Positions 27,394-36,509 are shown, counted from the stretch's first letter. The stretch: DNA of 64,000 nt from Eubacteriales bacterium (GCA_030524175.1 JAUNHC010000009.1:62001-126000); one strand, 5' to 3'. Notes: generated from the letters alone by a model not told the origin. Program-made: numbers and translations.

Positions 27394-28396
27394 AAAATGG
27401 CTCAGGTTGGGTATCCTTTTATGTCTGGTGGGGATCCTCGTATGTGCCGTCTCCTATTGGCAACAGCAAAAAAGCAGTAAAAGATGGGAGCTGGTGTATA
27501 TTCCGAAGACAGTTGACGGGACCAATGATTTTTGGACCTCTCTTATCTCAGGAACAAGAATGGCAGCAAAAGAATACAATGCAGAAATCGAAGTGATCGC
27601 ACCTGACAGAGAGCAGGATGTGGAACGGCAGAATGAAATTTTAAGGCAGGCGATCGAAGACAAACCTGATGCGATCCTGATTTCACCCTCAAGCTTTACT
27701 GCCTCTGATGAATTGCTGCGCCAGGCTAAGGATAAGGGGATTCCTCTCACATTCATTGACTCCTATACTTCCGAGGATATACAAGATCTGACGGTTGCCA
27801 CGGATAATCTCGAGGTGGGGAAGAAGCTTGGGGAATTTGCCAGGGAAATGCTTGATGAGGATTCTCAGGTTGCTATAGTTGAGCATGTCAAAGGGGTGTC
27901 CACTGCCATTGAGAGAGAGGAAGGCTTCCGGGAAGGTCTGGGGGATTTAGAGAAAAATATTGTGGAAGTAGTATATTGCAATTCTTCCTATGAGAAATCA
28001 TATGAACTTACAATGGATCTGTTGGAGAAATATCCTAATTTAAAAATGATTGCAGGCTTGAACGAGTATTCATCTGTGGGAGCTGCCCGTGCCGTTAAGG
28101 CCGCCGGGGCGAAGGACCGTGTGAAAATTGTGGGAGTGGACAGTTCTCAGGAGGCTGTACAGCTGATGGAACAAGGAGTGTTCCGGGGCCTGGTAGTGCA
28201 GAAAGCTTTCAAGATGGGCTACGTAGGGGTGCGTGATACAATACGTATGCTCAACGGAGAAAAGGTAGTAGATAATGTTGATTCCGGTTCCCAGCTGGTG
28301 ACCCCGGAGAACATGTACAACAGTGAGATTGAGAAGCTTTTGTTTCCCTTTAACACTGTAAAGCAGTCTACAGACACTGAGGAAGAACGGCAGTGA
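27380..28396 (+). CDS. membrane-anchored periplasmic-type sugar-binding protein (sensor accessory)
   Basis: A 338-residue type I periplasmic-binding-protein fold, like ribose- or galactose-binding proteins, with I-A-G-L-N-E and V-G-V-D-S-S segments. One N-terminal hydrophobic helix lies at about residues 8-26. The single Cys region (G-I-L-V-C-A) is a poor lipobox, so a non-cleaved anchor is likely. AGGAGGG spacing favours ATG 27380 over ATG 27374. It overlaps the kinase gene and is followed by a terminator, separating it from the transporter. It therefore most likely feeds ligand information to the YesM kinase, as known for XylFII-LytS systems. Confidence 0.8.
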   Translation: MKQYKKWLRLGILLCLVGILVCAVSYWQQQKSSKRWELVYIPKTVDGTNDFWTSLISGTRMAAKEYNAEIEVIAPDREQDVERQNEILRQAIEDKPDAILISPSSFTASDELLRQAKDKGIPLTFIDSYTSEDIQDLTVATDNLEVGKKLGEFAREMLDEDSQVAIVEHVKGVSTAIEREEGFREGLGDLEKNIVEVVYCNSSYEKSYELTMDLLEKYPNLKMIAGLNEYSSVGAARAVKAAGAKDRVKIVGVDSSQEAVQLMEQGVFRGLVVQKAFKMGYVGVRDTIRMLNGEKVVDNVDSGSQLVTPENMYNSEIEKLLFPFNTVKQSTDTEEERQ

Positions 28397-28406
28397 TGCT
28401 GTGAGT

Positions 28407-28452
28407 AAAAAGGTTAAAAATTTACGGTATCGTAAATTTTTAACCTTTTTTT
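28407..28452 (+). terminator. intrinsic terminator of the sensing trio
   Basis: A long perfect stem pairs 28410-28426 with 28431-28447 around loop GTAT, followed by seven T. It separates the sensor operon from the transporter operon. Confidence 0.9.
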
Positions 28453-28457
28453 AGAAG

Positions 28458-28494
28458 ATATTCCATTAAAATTTTTACAGATAAGACATATAAT
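28458..28494 (+). promoter_or_regulatory. activator-type promoter of the dual-permease ABC operon
   Basis: A perfect TATAAT (28489-28494) lacks a good -35 box, as expected for an activated promoter. ATATTCCATT at 28458-28467 lies 21 bases before the -10. The same decamer with the same spacing occurs before the CUT1 operon (39997-40006). Confidence 0.5.
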
Positions 28495-28593
28495 ATTCAC
28501 AGTTGAAAGCCATACAGTCAGACTCAAGGAAGACTTTTAAAAAGTATTGAGGGCTGTAGGGCTAAATTTGAGGAAAGGAATGGAGGGAGAAGA

Positions 28594-30087
28594 GTGGGAG
28601 AAGTTATCTTAACCATGAAAGGCATCGATAAATCCTTTCCGGGTGTACATGCTCTTGACCATGTAGACTTAGAAGTAAGGAAAGGCGAAGTCCATGCACT
28701 GATGGGAGAGAACGGAGCCGGGAAATCCACATTGATGAAAGTCCTGACAGGTATTTATTCCAAAGATTCGGGAACGATTACCTACGAAGGAAAAGAAGTG
28801 GAGTTTACCAACCCCCGTGAAGCCCAGGCGGCAGGGATCGTCATCGTGCATCAGGAGCTGAATATGATGAACCACCTGACCGTGGCTCAGAATATATTCA
28901 TCGGCCGTGAGATGATGAGCGGAAAGCTGATCAACGACAGTAAGATGAACGAAGAAGCCAAGAAGCTGTTCCGGCAGCTGAATATCGATATTGACCCGAC
29001 AGAGAAGATGGGGAACCTGACTGTGGGCAAGCAGCAGATGTGCGAGATCGCGAAAGCGATATCCCATGAGGCGAAGGTGATCGTGTTTGACGAGCCGTCG
29101 GCAGCGCTGACAGAAGCAGAGATCGATGAGCTGTTCAAGATCATCCGGGACCTGCGTGACAAGCAGCTGGGGATCGTATACATATCCCACCGTATGGACG
29201 AGATCAAGGTCATCACAGACCGTGTGACGGTCATGCGTGACGGAGGTTACGTGGGGACCCTGATCACTAAGGACAGCACGAAGGACGATATCATCAATAT
29301 GATGGTAGGGCGTGTCATCTATGAAGATCCGAAGACGGAGAGCACGGTGGCGCCGGATGCCCCGGTAGTGCTGAAGGTGGAACATTTAAATGCAGGAAAG
29401 ATGGTACAGGATGTAAGCTTTGAACTCCATAAAGGAGAGATCCTGGGATTCTCAGGACTGATGGGAGCAGGGCGTACAGAGACCGCGAGGGCACTGTTCG
29501 GAGCAGACCCGAAAGAAAGCGGAGAGATATATGTGAACGGCAAGAAGGTGGACATCAAGTCACCGATGGATGCAGTAAAATGCGGGATCGGATATCTGTC
29601 CGAGGACCGGAAGAGATATGGTATCGTTGTGGCGAAGAGCGTGGCAGAGAACTCAACCATGGCGAGCCTTGAGAATTTCATGAGCGGGATCTTCATCAAC
29701 AAGAAGAAAGAAGCGAAGATCGCGCAGGAATATGTGGAATCTCTGAAGACGAAGACGCCTGGGGTGGACCAGCTGGTGGTAAACCTGTCAGGAGGAAACC
29801 AGCAGAAGGTAGTCATTGCGAAATGGCTGGTGCGCAACTGCGACATCCTGATATTCGACGAGCCGACGCGAGGGATCGATGTAGGAGCGAAGAGTGAGAT
29901 CTACCATCTGATGAATGAACTGGTAGCAGAAGGAAAGTCGATCATCATGATTTCCTCTGAGATGACAGAAATTTTAAGAATGAGTGACCGTATCGTGGTA
30001 ATGTGCGAGGGAAAGAAGACAGGAGAGATAGATATCTCTGAGGCAACCCAGGAGAACATCATGCATGCGGCAACCCTTAGAAATTAG
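28594..30087 (+). CDS. RbsA/MglA-type sugar ABC ATPase, copy 1
   Basis: A 497-residue tandem ATPase. The first half has Walker A G-E-N-G-A-G-K-S-T and Walker B V-F-D-E-P-S. The second half has the S-G-G-N-Q-Q-K signature and I-F-D-E-P-T-R-G-I-D. It powers a CUT2-type monosaccharide importer from the cytoplasmic face. The start is GTG 28594 with GGAGG seven bases upstream. Its translated product is identical to that of copy 2. The DNA from codon 15 to the stop differs at only one base, while nine of the first 42 bases differ: eight are synonymous and the ninth turns the start GTG into ATG. The body uses more G/C-ending codons than the permease genes around it. Confidence 0.95.
   Translation: MGEVILTMKGIDKSFPGVHALDHVDLEVRKGEVHALMGENGAGKSTLMKVLTGIYSKDSGTITYEGKEVEFTNPREAQAAGIVIVHQELNMMNHLTVAQNIFIGREMMSGKLINDSKMNEEAKKLFRQLNIDIDPTEKMGNLTVGKQQMCEIAKAISHEAKVIVFDEPSAALTEAEIDELFKIIRDLRDKQLGIVYISHRMDEIKVITDRVTVMRDGGYVGTLITKDSTKDDIINMMVGRVIYEDPKTESTVAPDAPVVLKVEHLNAGKMVQDVSFELHKGEILGFSGLMGAGRTETARALFGADPKESGEIYVNGKKVDIKSPMDAVKCGIGYLSEDRKRYGIVVAKSVAENSTMASLENFMSGIFINKKKEAKIAQEYVESLKTKTPGVDQLVVNLSGGNQQKVVIAKWLVRNCDILIFDEPTRGIDVGAKSEIYHLMNELVAEGKSIIMISSEMTEILRMSDRIVVMCEGKKTGEIDISEATQENIMHAATLRN
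28636..30087 (+). repeat. 1452-bp near-perfect repeat, copy A
   Basis: Identical to 31166-32617 except T at 30033 versus C at 32563. The offset is exactly 2530 bases, in direct orientation. The boundary lies after codon 14 of the ATPase gene and at the stop codon. Confidence 0.95.
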
Positions 30088-30098
30088 GAGGAAGAGAA

Positions 30099-31088
30099 AT
30101 GGAAAATTTTAAGAACAGTCCATTGGTTAAGAAAATTGGTTTTAACCGAATTGTTTTGTGCGGCGTTTTGCTACTGATGTACATCATATTTGCGATTGTC
30201 AGCCCTACATTCCTTAGTTATTCCCGTATTTTAAGTGCATTAAACTATGCATACTTTCTGGGATTCCTGGCTTTGGGCGTTACCTTTGTAATCGCGACGG
30301 GCGGAATTGACTTTTCTATCGGACCGGTTATGTTCTGTGCAGCTCTGATGGGCGGACGTCTTCTGGTTAAGGACGGTGTTCCGGTTATCGTAGCATTGCT
30401 GGCATGTCTTCTGGTTGGTTTTGTGTTTGGTGTGATCAACGGCTATCTGGTTGCATATATGGGACTTCCGTCATTTATTTCATCCATGGCCCTGATGATG
30501 CTAGCCAAAGGTGTTGGCTCTGTATTTACACAGACACAGAGTATAAGCTGGCCTCAGGGAACTGATCCCAATGGTCTTGGATGGTTCCGTAATCTGATCA
30601 AGATGAAGGTTGGCGGTGTGGATATTCCCACAGGCCTTATATGGCTTTTGATCGTGGCAGTGATCTGCGCGATCATCCTGAATAATACAAAGATAGGACG
30701 GTACATCCTTTGTCTTGGAAGCAACAAGGAAGCTGTACGTCTTTCCGGTGTAAATGTTAAGAAATGGGAAATGATCGCATTTATCATCAGCGGTACTTTG
30801 GCAGGTATGGCAGCCATTGCTTATGTAAGTGCTTATACGACTGTAACTCCCAGCGGCGGTGACATCTTTAATAATGATGCTATTGCAAGCTGTGTTATGG
30901 GAGGTACCTCCATGTCGGGCGGACTTGCCTCCATTGGCGGTAGTATCATTGGTGTTATGATTATCTCACTTTTGCAGGAAGGTATTCTGGCAATGGGATT
31001 CCAGAAGGATTATCAATATATTATCACTGGTATTATCGTCCTTTTGGCAGTATTTGCCGATGTACGAAGCAGAAGAAGAAAGAATTGA
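30099..31088 (+). CDS. RbsC-type sugar ABC permease, first paralogue
   Basis: A 329-residue polytopic permease with about nine hydrophobic segments. It contains the family motifs G-G-I-D-F-S-I-G near residue 65, G-S-N-K-E-A-V-R-L-S-G-V-N-V in the cytoplasmic loop and G-G-T-S-M-S-G-G in the C-terminal half. It forms a CUT2 import channel with an RbsA-type ATPase. The upstream stop overlaps its AGGAGG. Its sequence is clearly different from the second permease at 32632, although both follow the same ATPase. Confidence 0.92.
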   Translation: MENFKNSPLVKKIGFNRIVLCGVLLLMYIIFAIVSPTFLSYSRILSALNYAYFLGFLALGVTFVIATGGIDFSIGPVMFCAALMGGRLLVKDGVPVIVALLACLLVGFVFGVINGYLVAYMGLPSFISSMALMMLAKGVGSVFTQTQSISWPQGTDPNGLGWFRNLIKMKVGGVDIPTGLIWLLIVAVICAIILNNTKIGRYILCLGSNKEAVRLSGVNVKKWEMIAFIISGTLAGMAAIAYVSAYTTVTPSGGDIFNNDAIASCVMGGTSMSGGLASIGGSIIGVMIISLLQEGILAMGFQKDYQYIITGIIVLLAVFADVRSRRRKN

Positions 31089-31123
31089 TCATCTTATCTT
31101 AGAAAGGACGTATAGGTGAAGAC

Positions 31124-32617
31124 ATGGGTGAAGTCATTTTAACAATGAAAGGAATAGATAAGTCTTTTCCGGGTGTACATGCTCTTGACCATGTAGACTT
31201 AGAAGTAAGGAAAGGCGAAGTCCATGCACTGATGGGAGAGAACGGAGCCGGGAAATCCACATTGATGAAAGTCCTGACAGGTATTTATTCCAAAGATTCG
31301 GGAACGATTACCTACGAAGGAAAAGAAGTGGAGTTTACCAACCCCCGTGAAGCCCAGGCGGCAGGGATCGTCATCGTGCATCAGGAGCTGAATATGATGA
31401 ACCACCTGACCGTGGCTCAGAATATATTCATCGGCCGTGAGATGATGAGCGGAAAGCTGATCAACGACAGTAAGATGAACGAAGAAGCCAAGAAGCTGTT
31501 CCGGCAGCTGAATATCGATATTGACCCGACAGAGAAGATGGGGAACCTGACTGTGGGCAAGCAGCAGATGTGCGAGATCGCGAAAGCGATATCCCATGAG
31601 GCGAAGGTGATCGTGTTTGACGAGCCGTCGGCAGCGCTGACAGAAGCAGAGATCGATGAGCTGTTCAAGATCATCCGGGACCTGCGTGACAAGCAGCTGG
31701 GGATCGTATACATATCCCACCGTATGGACGAGATCAAGGTCATCACAGACCGTGTGACGGTCATGCGTGACGGAGGTTACGTGGGGACCCTGATCACTAA
31801 GGACAGCACGAAGGACGATATCATCAATATGATGGTAGGGCGTGTCATCTATGAAGATCCGAAGACGGAGAGCACGGTGGCGCCGGATGCCCCGGTAGTG
31901 CTGAAGGTGGAACATTTAAATGCAGGAAAGATGGTACAGGATGTAAGCTTTGAACTCCATAAAGGAGAGATCCTGGGATTCTCAGGACTGATGGGAGCAG
32001 GGCGTACAGAGACCGCGAGGGCACTGTTCGGAGCAGACCCGAAAGAAAGCGGAGAGATATATGTGAACGGCAAGAAGGTGGACATCAAGTCACCGATGGA
32101 TGCAGTAAAATGCGGGATCGGATATCTGTCCGAGGACCGGAAGAGATATGGTATCGTTGTGGCGAAGAGCGTGGCAGAGAACTCAACCATGGCGAGCCTT
32201 GAGAATTTCATGAGCGGGATCTTCATCAACAAGAAGAAAGAAGCGAAGATCGCGCAGGAATATGTGGAATCTCTGAAGACGAAGACGCCTGGGGTGGACC
32301 AGCTGGTGGTAAACCTGTCAGGAGGAAACCAGCAGAAGGTAGTCATTGCGAAATGGCTGGTGCGCAACTGCGACATCCTGATATTCGACGAGCCGACGCG
32401 AGGGATCGATGTAGGAGCGAAGAGTGAGATCTACCATCTGATGAATGAACTGGTAGCAGAAGGAAAGTCGATCATCATGATTTCCTCTGAGATGACAGAA
32501 ATTTTAAGAATGAGTGACCGTATCGTGGTAATGTGCGAGGGAAAGAAGACAGGAGAGATAGACATCTCTGAGGCAACCCAGGAGAACATCATGCATGCGG
32601 CAACCCTTAGAAATTAG
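31124..32617 (+). CDS. RbsA/MglA-type sugar ABC ATPase, copy 2
   Basis: Same 497-residue product as the gene at 28594, with identical Walker and signature motifs in both halves. It starts with ATG instead of GTG. Its first 14 codons differ from copy 1 only at synonymous third positions and at the start codon, while the rest is one base from identical. It lies 35 bases after the first permease and 14 bases before the second. The pattern looks like recent gene conversion between two older tandem copies, not a fresh whole-gene duplication. Which permease each copy serves cannot differ at protein level. Confidence 0.95.
   Translation: MGEVILTMKGIDKSFPGVHALDHVDLEVRKGEVHALMGENGAGKSTLMKVLTGIYSKDSGTITYEGKEVEFTNPREAQAAGIVIVHQELNMMNHLTVAQNIFIGREMMSGKLINDSKMNEEAKKLFRQLNIDIDPTEKMGNLTVGKQQMCEIAKAISHEAKVIVFDEPSAALTEAEIDELFKIIRDLRDKQLGIVYISHRMDEIKVITDRVTVMRDGGYVGTLITKDSTKDDIINMMVGRVIYEDPKTESTVAPDAPVVLKVEHLNAGKMVQDVSFELHKGEILGFSGLMGAGRTETARALFGADPKESGEIYVNGKKVDIKSPMDAVKCGIGYLSEDRKRYGIVVAKSVAENSTMASLENFMSGIFINKKKEAKIAQEYVESLKTKTPGVDQLVVNLSGGNQQKVVIAKWLVRNCDILIFDEPTRGIDVGAKSEIYHLMNELVAEGKSIIMISSEMTEILRMSDRIVVMCEGKKTGEIDISEATQENIMHAATLRN
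31166..32617 (+). repeat. 1452-bp near-perfect repeat, copy B
   Basis: Direct partner of 28636-30087. The only mismatch noticed over its length is at 32563. The flanking bases on both sides diverge at once. Confidence 0.95.
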
Positions 32618-32631
32618 AGGAGGAGAGAGAG

Positions 32632-33636
32632 ATGGCAGGAAAAGAGAAAAAGGGTAATGCTTTTACCAATAATCCTATTGTAAAAGCCATTGGTACCCAA
32701 AAAATTGTTGTAGTTTTAGTTATCATTGTATTGGCGCTGTTTTTCAGCATCAAGAGCCCGGCTTTCCGGCAGTATGCAACTTTAGTCAGCATTTTTGATT
32801 ATTCTTATTATATCAGCTTTATGGCGATCGGTGTTACCTTCTGTCTGATTACCGGTGGTGTAGACCTTTCCATTGGTACAGGTATGATATGTTACGGTCT
32901 GTTTGGCGGATATCTCATTACCCATAAGGGAATGCCGGTAGTTGTAGGCCTTTTGGCAACGATCGTCCTGGGCCTTTTGATCGGCCTTTTAAATGCAGTG
33001 TTAGTTGCGGTGATGGATTTGCCGCCGTTTATAGCAACGCTGGGAGCCATGATGATCACCCGTGGCCTTGGTTCGGTACTCACCGGAAGTATGAGTATCA
33101 CCTGGCCTCCGGCATCAGCAGATCAGGGATGGTTCAGAAGTATATTTAAAATGAATGTAGGCGGCAGAATGCTGCCTGTGGGATTCCTTTTGGTTTTGAT
33201 TCTGGTGTTCCTGATGTCAATTTTCCTGAACAAGTCAAGACCGGGCCGTTACATCATCGCTATCGGCAGTAATAAAGAAGCAACAAGGCTTTCCGGTGTG
33301 AATGTTGTGAAATATCAGGGATTGGCATATGTGATCTCAGGTCTCTTCGCAGGACTTGCAGGTATTGCTTATGCATCTACATTCCAGGCTATTGCACCTG
33401 GTACTGGTGCAGGACTTGAGTTGGACGCTATTGCGGGTGCCATCATCGGCGGAACTTCCATGACAGGTGGTGTGGGAACTATTTCAGGAACCCTCCTTGG
33501 TGTATTCGTAATGTCACTGTTAAAAACAGGTCTTCCGTATATCGGCCTTCAGGCTAACTGGCAGCAGATCATCACAGGATTGATCCTGATCCTGGCAATC
33601 TTTATCGATGTATTAAAGAATAAGAAGACTGCATGA
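32632..33636 (+). CDS. RbsC-type sugar ABC permease, second paralogue
   Basis: A 334-residue CUT2 permease with the same architecture as the one at 30099: G-G-V-D-L-S-I-G, G-S-N-K-E-A-T-R-L-S-G-V-N-V and G-G-T-S-M-T-G-G. The two are diverged paralogues, not recent copies. A heteromeric channel from the two permeases, each monomer contacting an identical ATPase, is one explanation. Alternatively, two homodimeric transporters share one ATPase type. AGGAGG precedes the ATG. It is followed by a binding-protein gene. Confidence 0.92.
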   Translation: MAGKEKKGNAFTNNPIVKAIGTQKIVVVLVIIVLALFFSIKSPAFRQYATLVSIFDYSYYISFMAIGVTFCLITGGVDLSIGTGMICYGLFGGYLITHKGMPVVVGLLATIVLGLLIGLLNAVLVAVMDLPPFIATLGAMMITRGLGSVLTGSMSITWPPASADQGWFRSIFKMNVGGRMLPVGFLLVLILVFLMSIFLNKSRPGRYIIAIGSNKEATRLSGVNVVKYQGLAYVISGLFAGLAGIAYASTFQAIAPGTGAGLELDAIAGAIIGGTSMTGGVGTISGTLLGVFVMSLLKTGLPYIGLQANWQQIITGLILILAIFIDVLKNKKTA

Positions 33637-33680
33637 TCTAAGATTCATACAGACTTCCGCAGGCTTACTTTTCAAAGATA

Positions 33681-33702
33681 TGTACCGCCGAAACGGTTTA
33701 CA
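33681..33702. promoter_or_regulatory. CG-rich dyad before the binding-protein gene
   Basis: Outer bases TGTACCG and CGGTTTACA form an imperfect dyad around CCGAAA. It resembles half of the LacI operators O1/O2 or a catabolite site. The match is partial and no clear promoter accompanies it. Confidence 0.3.
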
Positions 33703-33743
33703 TATACAAAAACTATATAATCTTTATAAGGAGGATTACAAAC

Positions 33744-34820
33744 ATGACAAGAAAGAAATTAATGAGCGTTGCATTATGTGCAGCAATGGTGGGAACCATG
33801 GTAGGCGCAACAAGCGTATCCGCAGCAGATTATTCAGACCTGAGCATTGAAATCGTATCTAAAGGCTTCCAGCATCAGTATTGGCAGGCAGTTAAAAAAG
33901 GTGCTGAGCTGAAAGCAGAAGAATTAGGATGCAAGATCAACTTTGTAGGACCGAACTCTGAGTCTGACTATGCAGACCAGGTACAGATGCTTAATAACGC
34001 TATCAATGCAAAACCAGGCGCAATTGCTTTAGCTGCTCTTGATACCCAGTCTTGCCTTGATGCCATCAACACAGCTATGGGAGAAGGAATCCCGATCATC
34101 GGATTTGACTCTGGTGTTCCGGATGCTCCGGAAGGCTCTGTAGTTGCAAACGCTTCCACAGATAACTATGCAGCAGGTGAGCTTGCAGCAGAAAAAGCTT
34201 ACGAAGTGCTGAAAGACAGAATCGCTAATGCAGAAGGTACTGTAAGAATCGGTGTTATGGGTCAGGATGCTGTTTCTGAGTCCGTGGTTAACCGTGGTCT
34301 TGGTTTCATCGACAAAATCGGTGAGCTTGCTATTGCTGACGGAAAGACTATTAAACTGGAAGGCAATGACAGATATGTAAACGATGCAAAAGTTGAATCT
34401 ACTGATGACGGAAATGTAGTTATTGAGACACTTGTTCCTTCACAGGTTACTTCTGAGCTGTCCTCCATCGACTGCCAGACTCTGTTAAATAAAGACGACA
34501 TCATCTGCATCTATGGCTCCAACCAGCATTCCGGTGAAGCTATGGTAACAGGTAATGAAAACCTTATGAAATTCGGCCAGGGCGAAGATCAGGTTCTCGG
34601 TGTAGCATTTGACTCCGGTGCTGTTATCAAAGCTGCTGTAGCTGACGGAACATTCTTAGGCGCTATTACTCAGGCTCCTGTAGCAATGGGCCAAACAGTT
34701 GTTGAACTGGCTTGCAAAGCTGCAAAAGGCGAAGAAGTAGCAGACGTTGATACTGGATGCCAGTGGTATACAGCAGACAACATGGAAGATCCTGAAATCG
34801 CACAGAACCTGTACGACTAA
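33744..34820 (+). CDS. sugar-binding protein of the dual-permease ABC importer
   Basis: A 358-residue type I binding protein. An N-terminal signal sequence (about 1-28) ends T-S-V-S-A-A. The ligand lobes contain the typical A-L-D-T-Q and I-G-F-D-S-G segments. The signal lacks a convincing lipobox (V-A-L-C), so it may be secreted or held by an uncleaved helix, unusual for a Gram-positive importer. The strong AAGGAGG site suggests high expression relative to the membrane subunits. It completes the CUT2 operon, whose ligand is unidentified; rhamnulokinase next door suggests a deoxysugar or ketose. Confidence 0.9.
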   Translation: MTRKKLMSVALCAAMVGTMVGATSVSAADYSDLSIEIVSKGFQHQYWQAVKKGAELKAEELGCKINFVGPNSESDYADQVQMLNNAINAKPGAIALAALDTQSCLDAINTAMGEGIPIIGFDSGVPDAPEGSVVANASTDNYAAGELAAEKAYEVLKDRIANAEGTVRIGVMGQDAVSESVVNRGLGFIDKIGELAIADGKTIKLEGNDRYVNDAKVESTDDGNVVIETLVPSQVTSELSSIDCQTLLNKDDIICIYGSNQHSGEAMVTGNENLMKFGQGEDQVLGVAFDSGAVIKAAVADGTFLGAITQAPVAMGQTVVELACKAAKGEEVADVDTGCQWYTADNMEDPEIAQNLYD

Positions 34821-34862
34821 TGAGCGCTGAAGCAACTGAGCTCATGTAAACATGATAAAGAG

Positions 34863-34892
34863 AATCCCTGGCCGTCAGGCCGGGGATTTTCA
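34863..34892 (+). terminator. weak terminator or attenuator before rhaB
   Basis: The stem pairs 34863-34873 with 34878-34888 around GTCA, followed by only a short T-rich tail. Partial read-through into rhaB is plausible because no separate promoter is obvious. Confidence 0.55.
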
Positions 34893-34949
34893 TTCCAGGC
34901 CGGTACAGGCCGGTTTTTCCAATGGTATTTTACAGGGAGGATGAAATAA

Positions 34950-36425
34950 ATGACAAAGCGTGTACTTGCATTTGACTTTGGCGCATCCAGCGGGCGCGCC
35001 ATGATTGGTATTTATAACGGCGAAACCATCGAAATAGAAGAGATCCATCGCTTTTCCAATGACCCTGTCATTGTAAACGGTGTTATGTATTGGGATACCC
35101 TTCGCCTGCTCTATGAGATCAAGCAGGGAATCATCAAGGCAAAACATGCAGGTGGTTTTGACAGTATTGGTATTGATACATGGGGTGTGGATTTTGGCCT
35201 TCTGGATAAAGACGGAAGACTTCTGGAGAACCCGATCCATTATCGTGATGAGCGGACAAAAGGTATGGTGGAAGAGAGTTTTGAGCTTCTGCCAAAGGAT
35301 GAATTCTACAAGATCACCGGCCTGCAGTTTATGGAACTGAACACTGTATTCCAGCTTCTTTCCCTGGCAAAGGAACGTCCGGAAATACTGGAGCGCACAG
35401 ACAAGCTGCTTCTCACCCCGGATCTGTTCGCATACTTCCTGACAGGAATCAAGAGTACGGAATATTCCATTGCTTCTACTACCCAGCTTCTGGATGCCAG
35501 GGAGCGTAACTGGTCAAAAAGAGTATTGGATGCTCTGGGAATCCCGGAACATATATTTACAGACATTGTACCTTGCGGAACAGTTATCGGCCAGTTAAGC
35601 GATGAAATCTGTGAGGAGCTTGGTGTGGAAAAGGTAGATGTTGTATCCGTAGCCTCCCATGATACGCAGAGCGCCCTCATTGCTGTACCTGCCAAGGAGA
35701 AAGATTTCATTTTCCTCAGCAGCGGTACCTGGTCACTTCTTGGAACAGAGCTGGATGCACCTATTATCAATGAGAAATCCGAGAAATATAATGTGACAAA
35801 TGAAGGCGGCTGTGAGTATAAAGCAAGCTTCCTGAAAAATATCATTGGCACCTGGCTGATCCAGGAGAGCCGCAGGCAGTGGATACGGGAAGGGCAGGAG
35901 TACGGCTTTGGCGAGCTGGAGGCCATGGCGAAGCAGGAGAAACCTCTCCAGAGCTTTATTGACCCGGATGCACCGGAATTTGTTCCCGCAGGAAACATTC
36001 CCCGCCGTATCCGTGAATTCTGTAAGAATTCCGGACAGCCTCAGCCGGAATCCATCGCACAGGTGGTACGCTGTATTGATGAAAGTCTTGCCATGAAATA
36101 CCGCATGGCTCTTGAAGAGATTGAAGACTGTACCGGGAAGCACTATGATACCATATATGTAGTTGGAGGCGGAACCCAGAGTAAGCTTCTCTGCCAGTTT
36201 ACAGCCAATGCCTGCGGACGCAGGGTAGTGGCAGGCCCTATTGAAGCAACGGTTCTCGGAAATCTTGTACTTCAGCTTGTGGCTGCCAAGGATGTAAAAG
36301 AAATTGACGGCCTTCAGGCTGCCAGAGACTTGATCGCCCGTTCCTCTGTGATCGATACCTACGAGCCGGAGGACAGAGAGATTTGGGACGCTGCATTTGA
36401 GACATTTAAAAATATAATCGCATAA
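34950..36425 (+). CDS. rhaB: rhamnulokinase-type FGGY kinase
   Basis: A 491-residue kinase with RhaB hallmarks: D-F-G-A-S-S-G-R near the N-terminus, I-D-T-W-G-V-D-F-G, H-Y-R-D-E-R, S-S-G-T-W-S and V-G-G-G-T-Q. It phosphorylates L-rhamnulose (some members also L-fuculose) at C1. No rhamnose isomerase or rhamnulose-1-phosphate aldolase is in the window. Either these lie elsewhere or the substrate differs. GGGAGG precedes the ATG. A bidirectional-looking terminator follows the stop. Confidence 0.88.
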   Translation: MTKRVLAFDFGASSGRAMIGIYNGETIEIEEIHRFSNDPVIVNGVMYWDTLRLLYEIKQGIIKAKHAGGFDSIGIDTWGVDFGLLDKDGRLLENPIHYRDERTKGMVEESFELLPKDEFYKITGLQFMELNTVFQLLSLAKERPEILERTDKLLLTPDLFAYFLTGIKSTEYSIASTTQLLDARERNWSKRVLDALGIPEHIFTDIVPCGTVIGQLSDEICEELGVEKVDVVSVASHDTQSALIAVPAKEKDFIFLSSGTWSLLGTELDAPIINEKSEKYNVTNEGGCEYKASFLKNIIGTWLIQESRRQWIREGQEYGFGELEAMAKQEKPLQSFIDPDAPEFVPAGNIPRRIREFCKNSGQPQPESIAQVVRCIDESLAMKYRMALEEIEDCTGKHYDTIYVVGGGTQSKLLCQFTANACGRRVVAGPIEATVLGNLVLQLVAAKDVKEIDGLQAARDLIARSSVIDTYEPEDREIWDAAFETFKNIIA

Positions 36426-36431
36426 TCGTAA

Positions 36432-36465
36432 AGCGGCAGGTGTTTAGTCCTGCCGCTATTTATAT
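36432..36465. terminator. terminator between convergent rhaB and yesN-type genes
   Basis: A 9-bp stem AGCGGCAGG/CCTGCCGCT (36432-36440 and 36449-36457) is followed by ATTTATAT on the plus strand. A-T richness on the other side is limited, so action on the minus strand is uncertain. Confidence 0.65.
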
Positions 36466-36509
36466 ACCAGAAAAGCTTTTCGATTTTTGCTTCACGTGAT
36501 GTAATGAAT

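Noticed and set aside
28594-32617. Composite mobile element explaining the 1.45-kb direct repeat
   Set aside because: The repeat is confined to the ATPase coding sequence, with no transposase, terminal inverted repeats or target duplications.
33697-33721. Promoter TTTACA/TATAAT just before the binding-protein gene
   Set aside because: The spacer is only 13 bases and the start site would fall on the ribosome site.
34950-36425. A complete rhamnose pathway around rhaB
   Set aside because: No rhamnose isomerase, rhamnulose-1-phosphate aldolase or lactaldehyde reductase is present in the window.
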